A stretch of DNA of 64,000 nucleotides from Pseudomonas fluorescens. Lineage in GTDB: Bacteria > Pseudomonadota > Gammaproteobacteria > Pseudomonadales > Pseudomonadaceae. The translations under genes were made by a program, and so were the position numbers. Below are positions 48,289 to 58,096 of the stretch, piece after piece. Under the pieces are notes generated by a model. The model worked only from the letters and a program-made list of their open reading frames with translations. It was not told the origin of the DNA and searched no databases. Positions within the stretch are counted from its first letter, which is position 1, and the number at the start of each line of letters is the position of its first letter. The stretch covers positions 248,001 through 312,000 of the forward strand of contig NZ_CABVII010000002.1 of the NCBI RefSeq assembly GCF_902497995.1. The letters are read 5' to 3'.

Positions 48289-48360
48289 CCCTTCGCGGGC
48301 AAGCCTCGCTCCTACAGGTCAGCGCTGTACTTGTAGGAGCGAGGCTTGCCCGCGAAGGGG
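48289..48360. repeat. REP doublet in outward order after the DUF1820 gene
   Basis: CCTTCGCGGGCAAGCCTCGC... (48289-48315) then ...GCGAGGCTTGCCCGCGAAGG (48333-48360), a near-perfect 27-base palindrome with a 17-base spacer, between convergent genes. It could serve as a transcription end. Confidence 0.85.
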
Positions 48361-48381
48361 CCAGTCAGAACAACGCAAAAA

Positions 48382-48936
48382 TCAGGGCAGTGGCGAGAAA
48401 GGCGTACGCCCATCGGCGCTCTGCAATTCCATCAGATACTTACGAAATATTTGCCCCAGCACCTGCGTGGCCACCTCAAGTTCTTCCCGAGGCATCTTCT
48501 CGGCCACTTCGTCAGCCGTATCCAGCGCTTCTTCAGCGCCATTGACCGCGGCCATTTTCAGCACGATATACGCCTGAACGTTATTGGCCGGCACGCCTTC
48601 GCCGTGGAAAAACATGGTGCCGAGTTTGAATTGTGCCTGGGCGTGGCCTTGCAGCGAGGCCTTTTCGAAGTAGCTCAGGGCTTTTTTGAGGTCGCGCGGC
48701 GTATTTTTGCCGTCGTAGTAGAACTCACCCAACTCGTATTGCGCTTGCGCATCCCCTTCATTCGACGCTTTCTGGCAGGTGGCGAGTGCCTGTGCCAAAT
48801 CTTGCGGCTGAGTATTGAGGGTGCAGCGACCCATCGCCGGGATTAACAACGAGTTGCCGCCTGCCTGTGCGAGCGCGAGCAGGGGCTGAAGGAGCAACAG
48901 GCAGCCCAATGCAAGGGTGCGGCCGGTGCGGTTCAT
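48382..48936 (-). CDS. Secreted Sel1-like repeat protein
   Basis: This 184-residue protein has an N-terminal signal peptide (LALGCLLLLQPLLALAQA) and two to three Sel1/TPR-like repeats (GDAQAQYELGEFYYDGKNTPRD and GHAQAQFKLGTMFFHGEGVPAN, then a weaker third). It is probably periplasmic and acts as a protein scaffold, but a partner is not evident. ATG 48936 starts directly at the signal peptide. The same-strand gap to hemL (about 225 bases) suggests separate transcription. Confidence 0.85.
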   Translation of the reverse strand: MNRTGRTLALGCLLLLQPLLALAQAGGNSLLIPAMGRCTLNTQPQDLAQALATCQKASNEGDAQAQYELGEFYYDGKNTPRDLKKALSYFEKASLQGHAQAQFKLGTMFFHGEGVPANNVQAYIVLKMAAVNGAEEALDTADEVAEKMPREELEVATQVLGQIFRKYLMELQSADGRTPFSPLP

Positions 48937-49161
48937 GGGAATCGACTTACCTCTGGAGGGCGCGCGGACCCATCGAGGGGGATCCAATAAGCGCGCATTA
49001 TGAAATAAGCAGGGCCAACCTTACAAAGTCTTTACTCGTTTTTCTGCTGCGCGGGGAATATATCGCCCACTTTGCCGGGAATTATTCGCAGATCAGCAGG
49101 AAAATGACGGGAGTGTAGGTAAAAGCTGACGCTGGCAATGGCCAGCGTCAGCGCCACCGGG

Positions 49162-50445
49162 TTATTTCAATGCGGCGAATGCGCGCTCGGCAGCATCCAG
49201 CGTCAATTTCAGCTCGGCTTCGCCATGGGCGATCGAAGTGAAGCCGGCTTCGAAAGCACTCGGCGCCAGGTACACGCCACCTTCAAGCATCAGGTGGAAA
49301 AAGCGCTTGAACAGATTGGCGTCGCTGGACATCACATCATCGAAGGTCACGATGTCGTCGGCACCGCTGAAGTACAGCCCGAACATGCCACCGGCCTGGG
49401 TGGTCACGAACGGGATGCCCGCGGCATCGGCGCGCTGTTGCAGGCCGTCGAGCAGGCGGCTGGTGTAGTCGGTCAATTCTTCGTGGAAGCCAGGGCGGCT
49501 GATCAGGCGCAGAGTCGTCAGGCCGGCAGCCATCGCCAGCGGATTACCCGACAGGGTGCCCGCCTGGTAGACCGGGCCCAGTGGCGCGATGTGCGACATG
49601 ATTTCGCGTTTGCCGCCGAAGCAACCGACCGGCATGCCGCCACCGATGATCTTGCCAAAGGTGCTCAGGTCTGGCGTTACGCCGTAGTGGGCCTGGGCGC
49701 CGCCGAGGGCGACACGGAAACCGGTCATCACTTCGTCGAAAATCAGCACCACGCCGTGCTTGTCGCACAGAGTCCGCAGGCCTTCGAGGAAACCCGGTGC
49801 GGGCGGTACGCAGTTCATGTTGCCGGCCACGGGCTCGACGATGATGCAGGCCACGTCCTGGCCAACTTCGGCGAGCATGGTTTCTACTGCGTCGATATCG
49901 TTGAACGGCAGGGTCAGGGTGTGTTTGGCGAAGGCCGCCGGCACACCGGCCGAGCTCGGCACGCCCTGGGTCAGCGCGCCGGAGCCGGCCTTGACCAGCA
50001 GGCTGTCGGAGTGACCGTGGTAGCAACCTTCGAACTTGATGATGCTGTCGCGACCGGTGAAACCACGGGCCAGGCGAATGGCGCTCATGGTCGCTTCGGT
50101 GCCGGAGCTGACCATGCGCACCATTTCCATCGATGGCACGATCGAGCAGACCAGGTCGGCCATCTCGGTTTCCATCTCGGTCGGGGCACCGTAGGACAGA
50201 CCGTGCTCAAGCTGTTTACGCACCGCGTCCAGTACGTCCGGGTGGCTGTGGCCGAGAATCATCGGCCCCCAGGAACCGACGTAATCCACATAACGCTTGT
50301 CGTCTTCGTCGGTGACGTAGGCGCCTTCCGCGTGTTTGAAGAACAACGGCGTGCCGCCAACGCTCTTGAATGCGCGAACAGGCGAGTTCACGCCACCGGG
50401 AATGTGTTTCTGGGCATTGGCAAACAGCGTTTCGGAACGAGACAT
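49162..50445 (-). CDS. hemL: Glutamate-1-semialdehyde 2,1-aminomutase
   Basis: HemL makes 5-aminolevulinate, the tetrapyrrole precursor that also feeds cobalamin. The 427-residue PLP enzyme has Lys265 in [14 protein letters not shown] and [11 protein letters not shown] before it. Length is normal. It starts 31 bases after thiE, and thiD is 32 bases before thiE, so thiD-thiE-hemL form an operon. Confidence 0.96.
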   Translation of the reverse strand: MSRSETLFANAQKHIPGGVNSPVRAFKSVGGTPLFFKHAEGAYVTDEDDKRYVDYVGSWGPMILGHSHPDVLDAVRKQLEHGLSYGAPTEMETEMADLVCSIVPSMEMVRMVSSGTEATMSAIRLARGFTGRDSIIKFEGCYHGHSDSLLVKAGSGALTQGVPSSAGVPAAFAKHTLTLPFNDIDAVETMLAEVGQDVACIIVEPVAGNMNCVPPAPGFLEGLRTLCDKHGVVLIFDEVMTGFRVALGGAQAHYGVTPDLSTFGKIIGGGMPVGCFGGKREIMSHIAPLGPVYQAGTLSGNPLAMAAGLTTLRLISRPGFHEELTDYTSRLLDGLQQRADAAGIPFVTTQAGGMFGLYFSGADDIVTFDDVMSSDANLFKRFFHLMLEGGVYLAPSAFEAGFTSIAHGEAELKLTLDAAERAFAALK

Positions 50446-50476
50446 GATCGGGCTCTCAAATCAGACTTTAAGCTAC

Positions 50477-51100
50477 TTAAATAGACAGCAGTTCGTTGAA
50501 TGCGCGGGCGCGGCGGGTCACTTCCGCCGTGCTCTCGGCACCAAACAGGCCATGGACCACCGCCAGCAGATCGACCCCATGGGCCACCAGCGGGGCGGCG
50601 TTATCCAGGGTGATGCCGCCGATCGCGCAGATCGGCAGGTGCAATTGGCTGCGGGCCTGGTCAAGCAGTTCGAGGCTGCAGGCTGGTGCGCCGGGTTTGG
50701 TGTTGGAGTTGAAGAAACGACCGAAGGCGACGTAACTGGCGCCTTCCTTGGCCGCTTGTTCGGCGAGTTCGAGTTGCGCGTGGCAGGTCGAACCGATGAT
50801 CGCCTGGCGACCGAGCAGTGCGCGGGCCGGGGTCAGCGGCCCATCGGTCTGGCCCAGGTGCACGCCGACGTTCAGGCGTGCGGCCAGTTCGGCGTCATCA
50901 TTGATGATCAGTCGGGTCTTGTAGCGCTCGCACAGATCGCGCAGGGCTTCGGCCTCGCGCAGGCGGCGGGCCTCGTCGCTGCTCTTGTCGCGGTATTGCA
51001 GCAGGGTGACGCCGCCTTCCAGCGCCGCCTCCACGTACGACAGCAATTTACCGGCCAGTAACTGGCTGTCGGTAATGGCGTAAAGGCCACGTAGTTTCAT
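50477..51100 (-). CDS. thiE: Thiamine-phosphate synthase
   Basis: ThiE joins HMP-pyrophosphate to the thiazole phosphate. The 207-residue TIM barrel has [14 protein letters not shown], the QYRDKS substrate loop, [11 protein letters not shown], and [10 protein letters not shown] near the C-terminus. It lies between thiD and hemL. No TPP riboswitch consensus was seen upstream of the set. Confidence 0.95.
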   Translation of the reverse strand: MKLRGLYAITDSQLLAGKLLSYVEAALEGGVTLLQYRDKSSDEARRLREAEALRDLCERYKTRLIINDDAELAARLNVGVHLGQTDGPLTPARALLGRQAIIGSTCHAQLELAEQAAKEGASYVAFGRFFNSNTKPGAPACSLELLDQARSQLHLPICAIGGITLDNAAPLVAHGVDLLAVVHGLFGAESTAEVTRRARAFNELLSI

Positions 51101-51132
51101 CGGACAATCCTTTTGGCTTTACGCATGGACAG

Positions 51133-51930
51133 TTACGAACAGAAATCCAGCGGCAGGCGGCGCGGTACGAACTGGCCTTTGCCCAACTGCTCGGCGTCAC
51201 GCAGGGTACGCCAAGTGTAGTCAAGCGCGGTTCGCACGGCGCTGGGGAGGTTTTCACCCAGGGCCAGACGACCGGCCAGGGCGCTGGCCAAGGTGCAGCC
51301 GGAGCCGTGATAACTGCCGGGCAAACGCTGGCAGGTGAAGGTTTCACAGCTGCCATCACGGCTGTACAGACGATTGTGTATTTCGTCTTCATCGCCATGA
51401 CCGCCGGTGATCAGCAAGTGCTTGACGTACGGCAAGAGTTTTTCAGCGCACTGGTCCGCGGTGCCTTCTGGCAGTTCGGCGAGAATGCGCGCTTCGGGAA
51501 GGTTAGGGGTGGCAATGATGGCCAGGGGCAGAAGACGTTCGCGCATGGCATAACCGACTTCGTCCTTGCCCAGTCGTCCGCCACCACCGGCGCGCAGCAC
51601 CGGGTCGCAGACCATCGGCAAATGCGGGTGCGCCTGCAGCAGTTCGACCACGGTGTCGACCATTTCCAGGGAACCGAGCATGCCCAGTTTGACTGCCGCG
51701 ACTTCGGCATCGTTGAGCACGGCATTGGCCTGGGCCAACACCCACTCACGGTCGAGGACGCGGAAGTCAGACACGTTGACTGTGTCTTGCACGGTCAGGG
51801 CGGTGACGGCCGGGGCTGCATGACAACCCTGAGCGAGCAGGGCTTCGATATCTGCCTGCAAGCCGGCGCCACCACTTGGGTCGTGGCCGGAGAGACAGAG
51901 GACAACGGGGCGAGAGCTGTAGATATTCAT
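51133..51930 (-). CDS. thiD: Hydroxymethylpyrimidine/phosphomethylpyrimidine kinase
   Basis: ThiD phosphorylates HMP and HMP-phosphate to supply ThiE. The 265-residue ribokinase-fold protein has LCLSGHDPSGGAGLQADIEAL, the CDPVLRAGGGGRLG anion-hole region, and SYHGSGCTLASALAG near the C-terminus. ATG 51930 is chosen; the open frame to 51987 enters the divergent ladS-side leader. It is the first gene of thiD-thiE-hemL. Confidence 0.95.
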   Translation of the reverse strand: MNIYSSRPVVLCLSGHDPSGGAGLQADIEALLAQGCHAAPAVTALTVQDTVNVSDFRVLDREWVLAQANAVLNDAEVAAVKLGMLGSLEMVDTVVELLQAHPHLPMVCDPVLRAGGGGRLGKDEVGYAMRERLLPLAIIATPNLPEARILAELPEGTADQCAEKLLPYVKHLLITGGHGDEDEIHNRLYSRDGSCETFTCQRLPGSYHGSGCTLASALAGRLALGENLPSAVRTALDYTWRTLRDAEQLGKGQFVPRRLPLDFCS

Positions 51931-51999
51931 GGTGCGCGAGCTTACCACCAAACTTCGTTTTTCGGGTGTCGTCCGATCAACCTTCAAGGAGGAATACCC

Positions 52000-52029
52000 A
52001 TGCCCGTTCGAGGCATTGTCGCAATCTGA
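52000..52029 (+). CDS. Possible nine-codon leader ORF upstream of ladS
   Basis: ATG 52000 has a near-ideal ribosome site (AAGGAGGAA at 51986-51994, spacing of five to seven) but the frame closes after MPVRGIVAI. A 7-base inverted repeat GCTCTAG/CTAGAGC (52041-52047, 52076-52082) follows. Either a leader peptide or a decayed gene start; no protein of known family is implied. The 301-base gap 51931-52231 otherwise holds the thiD and ladS promoters, not recognisable by eye. Confidence 0.35.
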   Translation: MPVRGIVAI

Positions 52030-52231
52030 CCGGGGAAACAGCTCTAGCTCAGGGTGTACAGCTGGAACGCCCGTTCTAGAGCCTTTGTAGGAAAAATTTC
52101 AATGGTGCACAATAGCCATCAACGACTATGCTAGGGTGGATCCAAGCCAATACAGGTATACCGGTTTTACGTCTACTCAAAGGGAATGAGGGGCTTCCTG
52201 AGATAACCGGACAGGCCACGCTGGGGCTTAA

Positions 52232-54610
52232 ATGCGCTATTTGCTGATATTGCTGGTGTGCTTGCCCCTCATGGCGAGCGCCGTCGAGTTCGATGAATTC
52301 ACCCAAAGCCTTCCCCTGGGCCGAACCCTGCAAGTGTTCGAAGACGCGAGTGGTCAGGCGACCATCGCCGATGTCCGCGCGCAAGCCGCTGCCGGACATT
52401 TCAAAGCCCACGATAAAGACACCCTCAACGCCGGGTATTCGCGTTCGGCGTTCTGGCTGAAAATCGACCTGCATTACCGCCCGACCAACCCGGCGGCGCA
52501 ACGGACCTGGCTGCTGGAGCTGGCCTATCCACCCCTTGATCACCTTGATCTGTACGTGCCCGATACGACCGGTGGCTATCAGCTGGCCAGGCAGACCGGC
52601 GATGCCTTGCCGTTCGCCAGTCGCGAGATTCGCCAGAACAATTATTTGTTCAATCTGGGGATCTCCCCCGATCAAGCGCAGACCCTGTACCTGCGTCTGC
52701 AAAGCGAGGGGTCGATCCAGGCGCCGGTGACGTTGTGGTCGAGCACCGCTTACCTCGAAGAACAGCCGGTGCGCCTTTATGTGCTGGGCGTGATCTATGG
52801 TGTGTTACTGGGGATGCTGGTCTACAACCTGTTCATCTACCTCAGCGTACGTGACACCAGTTATCTGTATTACATCTTCTATATCGCCTCGTTTGGCTTG
52901 TACCAGCTGTCGGTGAACGGCGCGGCCGTGGAGTATTTCTGGCCGGACAATCCCTGGTGGACCAACGCGGCGACGCCATTCTTCATCGGTTGGGCAGGAC
53001 TGTTCGGCAGCCAGTTCGCTCGCAGCTTCCTGCAGACCGCCACCTACAGCCGCTGGCTCGACCGCTTGCTGTTGACGCTGATTGCGTTCGGCGCAGTGGT
53101 AGTCGGGCTATCGTTGATGACCAGCTATGCCCTGGCCCTGCGTCTGGCGACGGCCCTGGCGCTGACATTCACCGTGGTGATTTTTGCCGCGGGGATTTTC
53201 GTCTGGGTGCGCGGCCTGCGGGTGGCGCGGTATTTCATCATCGCGTGGTCGGCGTTTTTACTCGGGGGCATCATCAATACGCTGATGGTGCTGGGGTATC
53301 TGCCGAACGTGTTCCTGACCATGTATTCCAGCCAGATCGGCGCGGCGATTGAGGTGGCGCTGCTGTCGCTGGCCCTGGCCGACCGCATCAATGCCATGCG
53401 CGAGCAGCAGGCGCAGACGTTGTTTGGCGCCGGACAAAAGCTCGAAGTGCTGAACCAGCAACTGGCGCACAGCAACAGGCTCAAGGATGAATTCCTGGCG
53501 ACCCTGACCCACGAACTGCGCACACCCATGAACGGTGTGATCGGTTCGCTGGAACTGATGCAGACTATCGAGATGGACGCCGAACTGGAGCAATACCAGC
53601 AAACGGCGGCGGGCTCGGCGCGCGACATGATGCGCATGGTCAATGGCATCCTGACCCTGACCGAACTCCAGGCCGGCAAGCCCAAGGCTGTTGCGGTCAT
53701 CTTCAGTTTGCGCGGCGTGATCGACGCCTTGCGAGTGCAGTTCGAGGGCAATGCCTCGGGCAAGTCGCTGGATTTCAAGGTCGACGCGGCGCCGGGGCTG
53801 CCGGATCGCCTGCACGGTGACAGTGCCAAGTTGGCGCAATGCCTGGAATGTCTGCTGGATAACGCCATCAAGTTCACCCGGATCGGCGGGGTGGCGTTGC
53901 GGGTGACGGGTAAACCCGTGGGGGCCGACCGGCTGGCACTGTCCTTTGTGGTGATCGACACCGGCATCGGTTTCACCGACCTGGGAGAGGCGACTCTGTA
54001 TCAGCGGTTTTTCCAGCTCGACGGTTCGATGACCCGTGAATACGGTGGCCTGGGCATCGGACTGGCGATCTGTCGGCAATTGATCGAATTGCTGGGCGGG
54101 CGTCTGACTCACCGCTCCGAGCCCGGGCGCGGCAGCCGTTTTCAGCTCGACGTCGAATTCGAACTGCCCGTGGTGGAACGCTCATCAGTGCCTTCGATGG
54201 CTCGGGCGCGCCTGCGACTGCCTGAGGACTGCACCGTGCTGTTGATCGATGACAACAGCGTCAATCAACTGGTGATGCGTGGCATGTTGCTCAAGTTGGG
54301 GTTCCGGGTGCGCACGGCCGACACCAGTAGCGCTGCGCTTGGTCATTTGCAGCGCGAAGCGTGCGACGCCGTACTGCTCGATAGCCAGTTGCCGCCACTG
54401 GATGGCATGTCCGTGCACTGCCGGATCCGCACATTGCCGGGTTGCGCCGAACTGCCGGTATTCGTGGTTGCCCCGGGCACTGCTCGGGAACGTTGCCCGA
54501 CCGGCGCTTTGATCGATTACCTGAGCAAACCGGTGAAATTCGAGGACCTGCAGGCCGTGCTCTATCGTCGGGTGCTTTGTTCCGGACAAGGCGAAAGCGC
54601 CGACAGTTAG
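52232..54610 (+). CDS. ladS: LadS-type hybrid sensor kinase
   Basis: This 792-residue inner-membrane protein has, in order: a signal sequence (1-17), a 7TMR-DISMED2 periplasmic domain (about 25-170), seven membrane spans (about 180-380), a HisKA with THELRTPMNG (His427), an ATPase with intact motifs (LLDNAIKFT, VIDTGIG, GGLGIGLAI), and one receiver domain with Asp717. This is the LadS layout; LadS feeds phosphate to GacS and promotes the sessile state, opposing RetS. The thiD-hemL neighbourhood fits P. aeruginosa ladS. The ribosome site is weak (GGGG). Confidence 0.9.
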   Translation: MRYLLILLVCLPLMASAVEFDEFTQSLPLGRTLQVFEDASGQATIADVRAQAAAGHFKAHDKDTLNAGYSRSAFWLKIDLHYRPTNPAAQRTWLLELAYPPLDHLDLYVPDTTGGYQLARQTGDALPFASREIRQNNYLFNLGISPDQAQTLYLRLQSEGSIQAPVTLWSSTAYLEEQPVRLYVLGVIYGVLLGMLVYNLFIYLSVRDTSYLYYIFYIASFGLYQLSVNGAAVEYFWPDNPWWTNAATPFFIGWAGLFGSQFARSFLQTATYSRWLDRLLLTLIAFGAVVVGLSLMTSYALALRLATALALTFTVVIFAAGIFVWVRGLRVARYFIIAWSAFLLGGIINTLMVLGYLPNVFLTMYSSQIGAAIEVALLSLALADRINAMREQQAQTLFGAGQKLEVLNQQLAHSNRLKDEFLATLTHELRTPMNGVIGSLELMQTIEMDAELEQYQQTAAGSARDMMRMVNGILTLTELQAGKPKAVAVIFSLRGVIDALRVQFEGNASGKSLDFKVDAAPGLPDRLHGDSAKLAQCLECLLDNAIKFTRIGGVALRVTGKPVGADRLALSFVVIDTGIGFTDLGEATLYQRFFQLDGSMTREYGGLGIGLAICRQLIELLGGRLTHRSEPGRGSRFQLDVEFELPVVERSSVPSMARARLRLPEDCTVLLIDDNSVNQLVMRGMLLKLGFRVRTADTSSAALGHLQREACDAVLLDSQLPPLDGMSVHCRIRTLPGCAELPVFVVAPGTARERCPTGALIDYLSKPVKFEDLQAVLYRRVLCSGQGESADS

Positions 54611-54685
54611 GCAGATATGACACTTTGTTCGGCCGTGGGGCGGTGCTTAACTGAAAATCCCTTGGCTGACCAAAGGAGCCCCGTC

Positions 54686-56335
54686 ATGAACCTGCATCAG
54701 TTCGCCGAAACCCACGAAGTCACCAACCAGCCACCGTCGCTGGACGGCACCAACCTGTATCGCATCGACCTGCCCCTGCAGGAGTGGTCGCGGCGTTTTG
54801 GCGCCGGTTGGGCCGAGTCGCGGATCGACGCCTACGGCGCACTGGCCGGCGGGCCGCTGATGGAAGCGGGTTTTTTGGCTAATCTGAACAAACCGGTGTT
54901 CAGCAGTCACGATCGTTATGGGCATCGCGTCGACCTGGTGGAATTTCACCCGGCGTATCACCAGCTGATGCGCACGGCGGTCAAGCACGGCTTGACCTCA
55001 TTGCCCTGGGCGCATCCGCAGTCCGGCGCCCACGTCGCCCGCGCCTCCATGACGTACCTGCACAGCCAGGCCGAAGCCGGCAGTGGCTGCCCGTTGACCA
55101 TGACGTTTGCCAGTGTCCCGGCGATGCGCCTGCAACCGGATCTGGCGCAGCTGTGGCTGCCGAAAATCCTCGCCACCGAATACGACCCGCGCAACGTCGG
55201 CATGGCGCACAAGGCCGGTGTCACCATCGGTATGGCAATGACCGAGAAGCAGGGCGGCACTGATGTGCGGGCCAATACCACCAAGGCCTATCCGGTCGGC
55301 GCCAGCGGTCCGGGCCAGGCCTATGAACTGGTGGGCCACAAGTGGTTCTGTTCGGCACCGATGTGCGATGCCTTCCTGACGCTCGCCCAGACTGACAAGG
55401 GGTTGACCTGTTTCCTGCTGCCGCGCCATCGCCCGGACGACACGCGCAACCAGTTCTATATCCAGCGTCTGAAGAACAAGCTGGGCAATTGCTCCAACGC
55501 CTCCAGCGAAGTGGAGTTCCGTGGAGCCCTGGCCTGGATGGTAGGCGAAGAAGGCCGAGGTGTTCCCACCATCATCGAAATGGTCGCCATGACCCGCTTC
55601 GATTGCATGGTCGGTTCAAGCGCCTTGATGCGCCAGGCGTTGACCCAGGCCAGCCATCACTGCGCTCATCGCCGGGTGGGTGGCAAACTGCTTAGCGAAC
55701 AACCCTTGATGCAAAACGTATTGGCCGACCTGGCGCTGGAAAGCGAGGCGGCCCTGGCCTTGAGCCTGCGCATGGGGCGGGCGCTGGATCATCTGGATGA
55801 CAGTCACGAAGCGAAATTCGCCCGGCTGGTCACGGCGGTGGGCAAGTACTGGATCTGCAAGCGCGCGCCCGCAATGATCAACGAAGCCGCCGAATGCATG
55901 GGCGGCGCCGGCTATGTCGAAGACAGCATCCTGCCGCGTTTGTACCGTGAGGCGCCGGTCAATTCGACATGGGAAGGCTCCGGCAACGTGCAATGCCTCG
56001 ACGTGCTGCGAGCGTTGTCCAAGGAGCCGGGTGTGCTTGATGTGTTGTTCAGCGAATTGGGTGATGGTCATGGCGACAAACGGCTGGCCGCGCATATCAG
56101 CCAATTGCAGGCCGCGTTCAAGGACACCGACGACATTCAGTACCGCGCCCGGCAGCTGACCGAAGACATCGCGCTGGGGCTTCAGGCCAGGCTGTTGCTG
56201 GAGGCGGGCAATGCGGCGGTCAGCGATGCGTTTATCGCCAGCCGCCTGGGTTCGGCCGGTCGGGTGTATGGCGCGTTGCCGCGAGGATTGGATGTGCAAG
56301 CGATAGTAGCCCGTTCGACCCCGCAAGGATTCTGA
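54686..56335 (+). CDS. AidB-like acyl-CoA dehydrogenase
   Basis: This 549-residue flavoprotein resembles E. coli AidB rather than short-chain dehydrogenases. Seen: EVTNQPPSLDGTNLYRIDLPL at the start, the FAD/acyl region GMAMTEKQGGTDVRANTT, KWFCSAPMCDAFLTLAQT, and YREAPVNSTWEGSGNVQCLDVLR near the C-terminus. AidB is linked to alkylation protection in E. coli; whether this copy binds DNA cannot be judged. ATG 54686 has AAGGAG upstream. It follows ladS by 75 bases on the same strand. Confidence 0.9.
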   Translation: MNLHQFAETHEVTNQPPSLDGTNLYRIDLPLQEWSRRFGAGWAESRIDAYGALAGGPLMEAGFLANLNKPVFSSHDRYGHRVDLVEFHPAYHQLMRTAVKHGLTSLPWAHPQSGAHVARASMTYLHSQAEAGSGCPLTMTFASVPAMRLQPDLAQLWLPKILATEYDPRNVGMAHKAGVTIGMAMTEKQGGTDVRANTTKAYPVGASGPGQAYELVGHKWFCSAPMCDAFLTLAQTDKGLTCFLLPRHRPDDTRNQFYIQRLKNKLGNCSNASSEVEFRGALAWMVGEEGRGVPTIIEMVAMTRFDCMVGSSALMRQALTQASHHCAHRRVGGKLLSEQPLMQNVLADLALESEAALALSLRMGRALDHLDDSHEAKFARLVTAVGKYWICKRAPAMINEAAECMGGAGYVEDSILPRLYREAPVNSTWEGSGNVQCLDVLRALSKEPGVLDVLFSELGDGHGDKRLAAHISQLQAAFKDTDDIQYRARQLTEDIALGLQARLLLEAGNAAVSDAFIASRLGSAGRVYGALPRGLDVQAIVARSTPQGF

Positions 56336-56364
56336 CCCGGTTTCGTGAACGACACCGAACCCAT

Positions 56365-56452
56365 GTGGGAGCGGGCTTGCTCGCGAAGAGGCCGTGTCAG
56401 TCGATAGATATGTCGACTGACACACCGTATTCGCGAGCAAGCCCGCTCCCAC
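56365..56452. repeat. REP doublet between the aidB-like gene and amn
   Basis: Arms GTGGGAGCGGGCTTGCTCGC and GCGAGCAAGCCCGCTCCCAC are perfect complements. The spacer holds an 11-base nested palindrome (GTGTCAGTCGA/TCGACTGACAC). Confidence 0.85.
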
Positions 56453-56557
56453 TTTGGATCTTCTGTGGACTTGGCATTTGTGTAACAACCACTGTTCCCG
56501 TGAAGCGATGTTGCAGGCAAGATGAAGGCCTGCAAGTCAGACCACAGGATGCTGATC

Positions 56558-58021
56558 GTGACCGAAGCTTTTATTGTCGTTCAAACCGCCGAGCAAGCCG
56601 TGGATCGGCTTGCGCTCTTGCACAATCGTGCAACCACCGCGCTGAACCAGGCGCTCAAGCGTTACCTCAAGGATCGAGTCGAACCGGACGCCGAACAGCG
56701 TGCAATGTTTCGTTATCCCGAATTGCGTCTGACCTACCACTGCCAGGGCGAAGTCCCGCAGACCACGCGCGCTTATGCCAAGGTTCAGCTGCCCGGAACC
56801 TATAGCGTCACCGTCACTCACCCGGCCGCTTTCCGCAAATACCTGCTGGAACAACTCGTTCCCCTGATGCACGACTTCACCGTGACCGTGGAAGTGGGCA
56901 TCAGCCAGCAGAACATTCCTTATCCCTACGTGGTCGAGCAGGGCGATGAGCTGGCCGGCTCCGGCGTCACCGCCGCCGTGCTGGCGCGGGTCTTCCCCAG
57001 TACTGACCTGTCGGCCGCGACCGATGGCATTGCCGATGGTTTGTACGATTGGGAAAACACCGATCCGCTGCCGCTGGCGCTGTTCGATGCCGCACGGGTG
57101 GATTTCTCCCTGCGTCGGCTGGTGCACTACACGGGCAGCGACTGGCGTCATGTGCAGCCGTGGATTCTGCTGACCAACTACCACCGCTACGTCGACCAGT
57201 TCATCGTCCATGGCCTGGAACAGTTGCGCAATGATCCGCGTTTCGTGCGCATGGTTCTGCCGGGCAACGTGATCATTGAAAAGAGCATGGACCACGGCGA
57301 AGCCTCGGCAATTGCCGCGGGTGTGGTCTGGCACCGTTACCAGATGCCGGCCTATCACCTGATCGCCAGCGATGGTCACGGCGTGACCCTGGTGAACATC
57401 GGCGTCGGCCCATCCAACGCCAAGAACATCACCGACCACCTGGCCGTATTGCGCCCGCATTGCTGGTTGATGATCGGTCACTGCGGCGGCTTGCGTCAGT
57501 CCCAGACCATTGGTGACTATGTGCTGGCGCACGCTTACATGCGCCGCGACGGGATTCTCGACCGCGTGGTGCCGCCGAACATTCCGATTCCGGCCCTCGC
57601 CGAAGTGCAGATGGCCTTGCAGCAAGCCGCGGCGAATATCACTGGCGAGAAGGGTGACGAGTTGAAGAAACGCCTGCGCACCGGCACCGTCCTGACCTAT
57701 GACGACCGCAACTGGGAATTGCGCTGGGCCCAGGAGCGGCCGTTGATCAACCTGTCGCGCGCGGTGGCGGTGGACATGGAAAGCGGCACCATTGCGGCCC
57801 AGGGTTATCGCTTGCGGGTGCCGTACGGTACGTTGCTCTGCGTGTCCGACAAACCCTTGCACAGCGAAATCAAACTGCCGGGCTCGGCCAACGCCTTCTA
57901 TGAACGTGCGGTCAGCCAGCACTTGAAGATCGGCATCGAGGCGGTGGATCTGTTGCGCACCGAGCTCAACTCGCTGCACTCGCGCAAACTGCGCAGCTTC
58001 GACGAGCCGCCGTTCCGCTGA
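56558..58021 (+). CDS. amn: AMP nucleosidase
   Basis: Amn splits AMP into adenine and ribose-5-phosphate, controlling the AMP pool. The 487-residue protein has an N-terminal regulatory domain (to about 170) and a C-terminal nucleoside phosphorylase-fold domain (LVNIGVGPSNAKNITDHLAVLRPHCWLMIGHCGGLR, VAVDMESGTIAAQGYRLRVPYGTLLCVSDKPLH). I chose GTG 56558, with AGGA at a workable distance, giving VTEAFIVVQTAEQAVDRL. ATG 56549 and 56522 are alternatives. Confidence 0.92.
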   Translation: MTEAFIVVQTAEQAVDRLALLHNRATTALNQALKRYLKDRVEPDAEQRAMFRYPELRLTYHCQGEVPQTTRAYAKVQLPGTYSVTVTHPAAFRKYLLEQLVPLMHDFTVTVEVGISQQNIPYPYVVEQGDELAGSGVTAAVLARVFPSTDLSAATDGIADGLYDWENTDPLPLALFDAARVDFSLRRLVHYTGSDWRHVQPWILLTNYHRYVDQFIVHGLEQLRNDPRFVRMVLPGNVIIEKSMDHGEASAIAAGVVWHRYQMPAYHLIASDGHGVTLVNIGVGPSNAKNITDHLAVLRPHCWLMIGHCGGLRQSQTIGDYVLAHAYMRRDGILDRVVPPNIPIPALAEVQMALQQAAANITGEKGDELKKRLRTGTVLTYDDRNWELRWAQERPLINLSRAVAVDMESGTIAAQGYRLRVPYGTLLCVSDKPLHSEIKLPGSANAFYERAVSQHLKIGIEAVDLLRTELNSLHSRKLRSFDEPPFR

Positions 58022-58045
58022 TAGCGCGTTGTCATGGTCATTTGG

Positions 58046-58078
58046 CGGTCAGGGCACTAGCATTAGCAGCCCTGACCG
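58046..58078 (+). terminator. Hairpin after amn
   Basis: Perfect ten-base arms CGGTCAGGGC (58046-58055) and GCCCTGACCG (58069-58078) with a 13-base loop. Few T residues follow, so termination is likely but not certain. Confidence 0.6.
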
Positions 58079-58096
58079 TTAGATGTTCCCTTGCCC

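Noticed and set aside
51100..52231. TPP riboswitch near the thiD-thiE-hemL operon
   Set aside because: I could not find the conserved TPP-aptamer core (CUGAGA ... with its paired partners) on the minus strand upstream of thiD.
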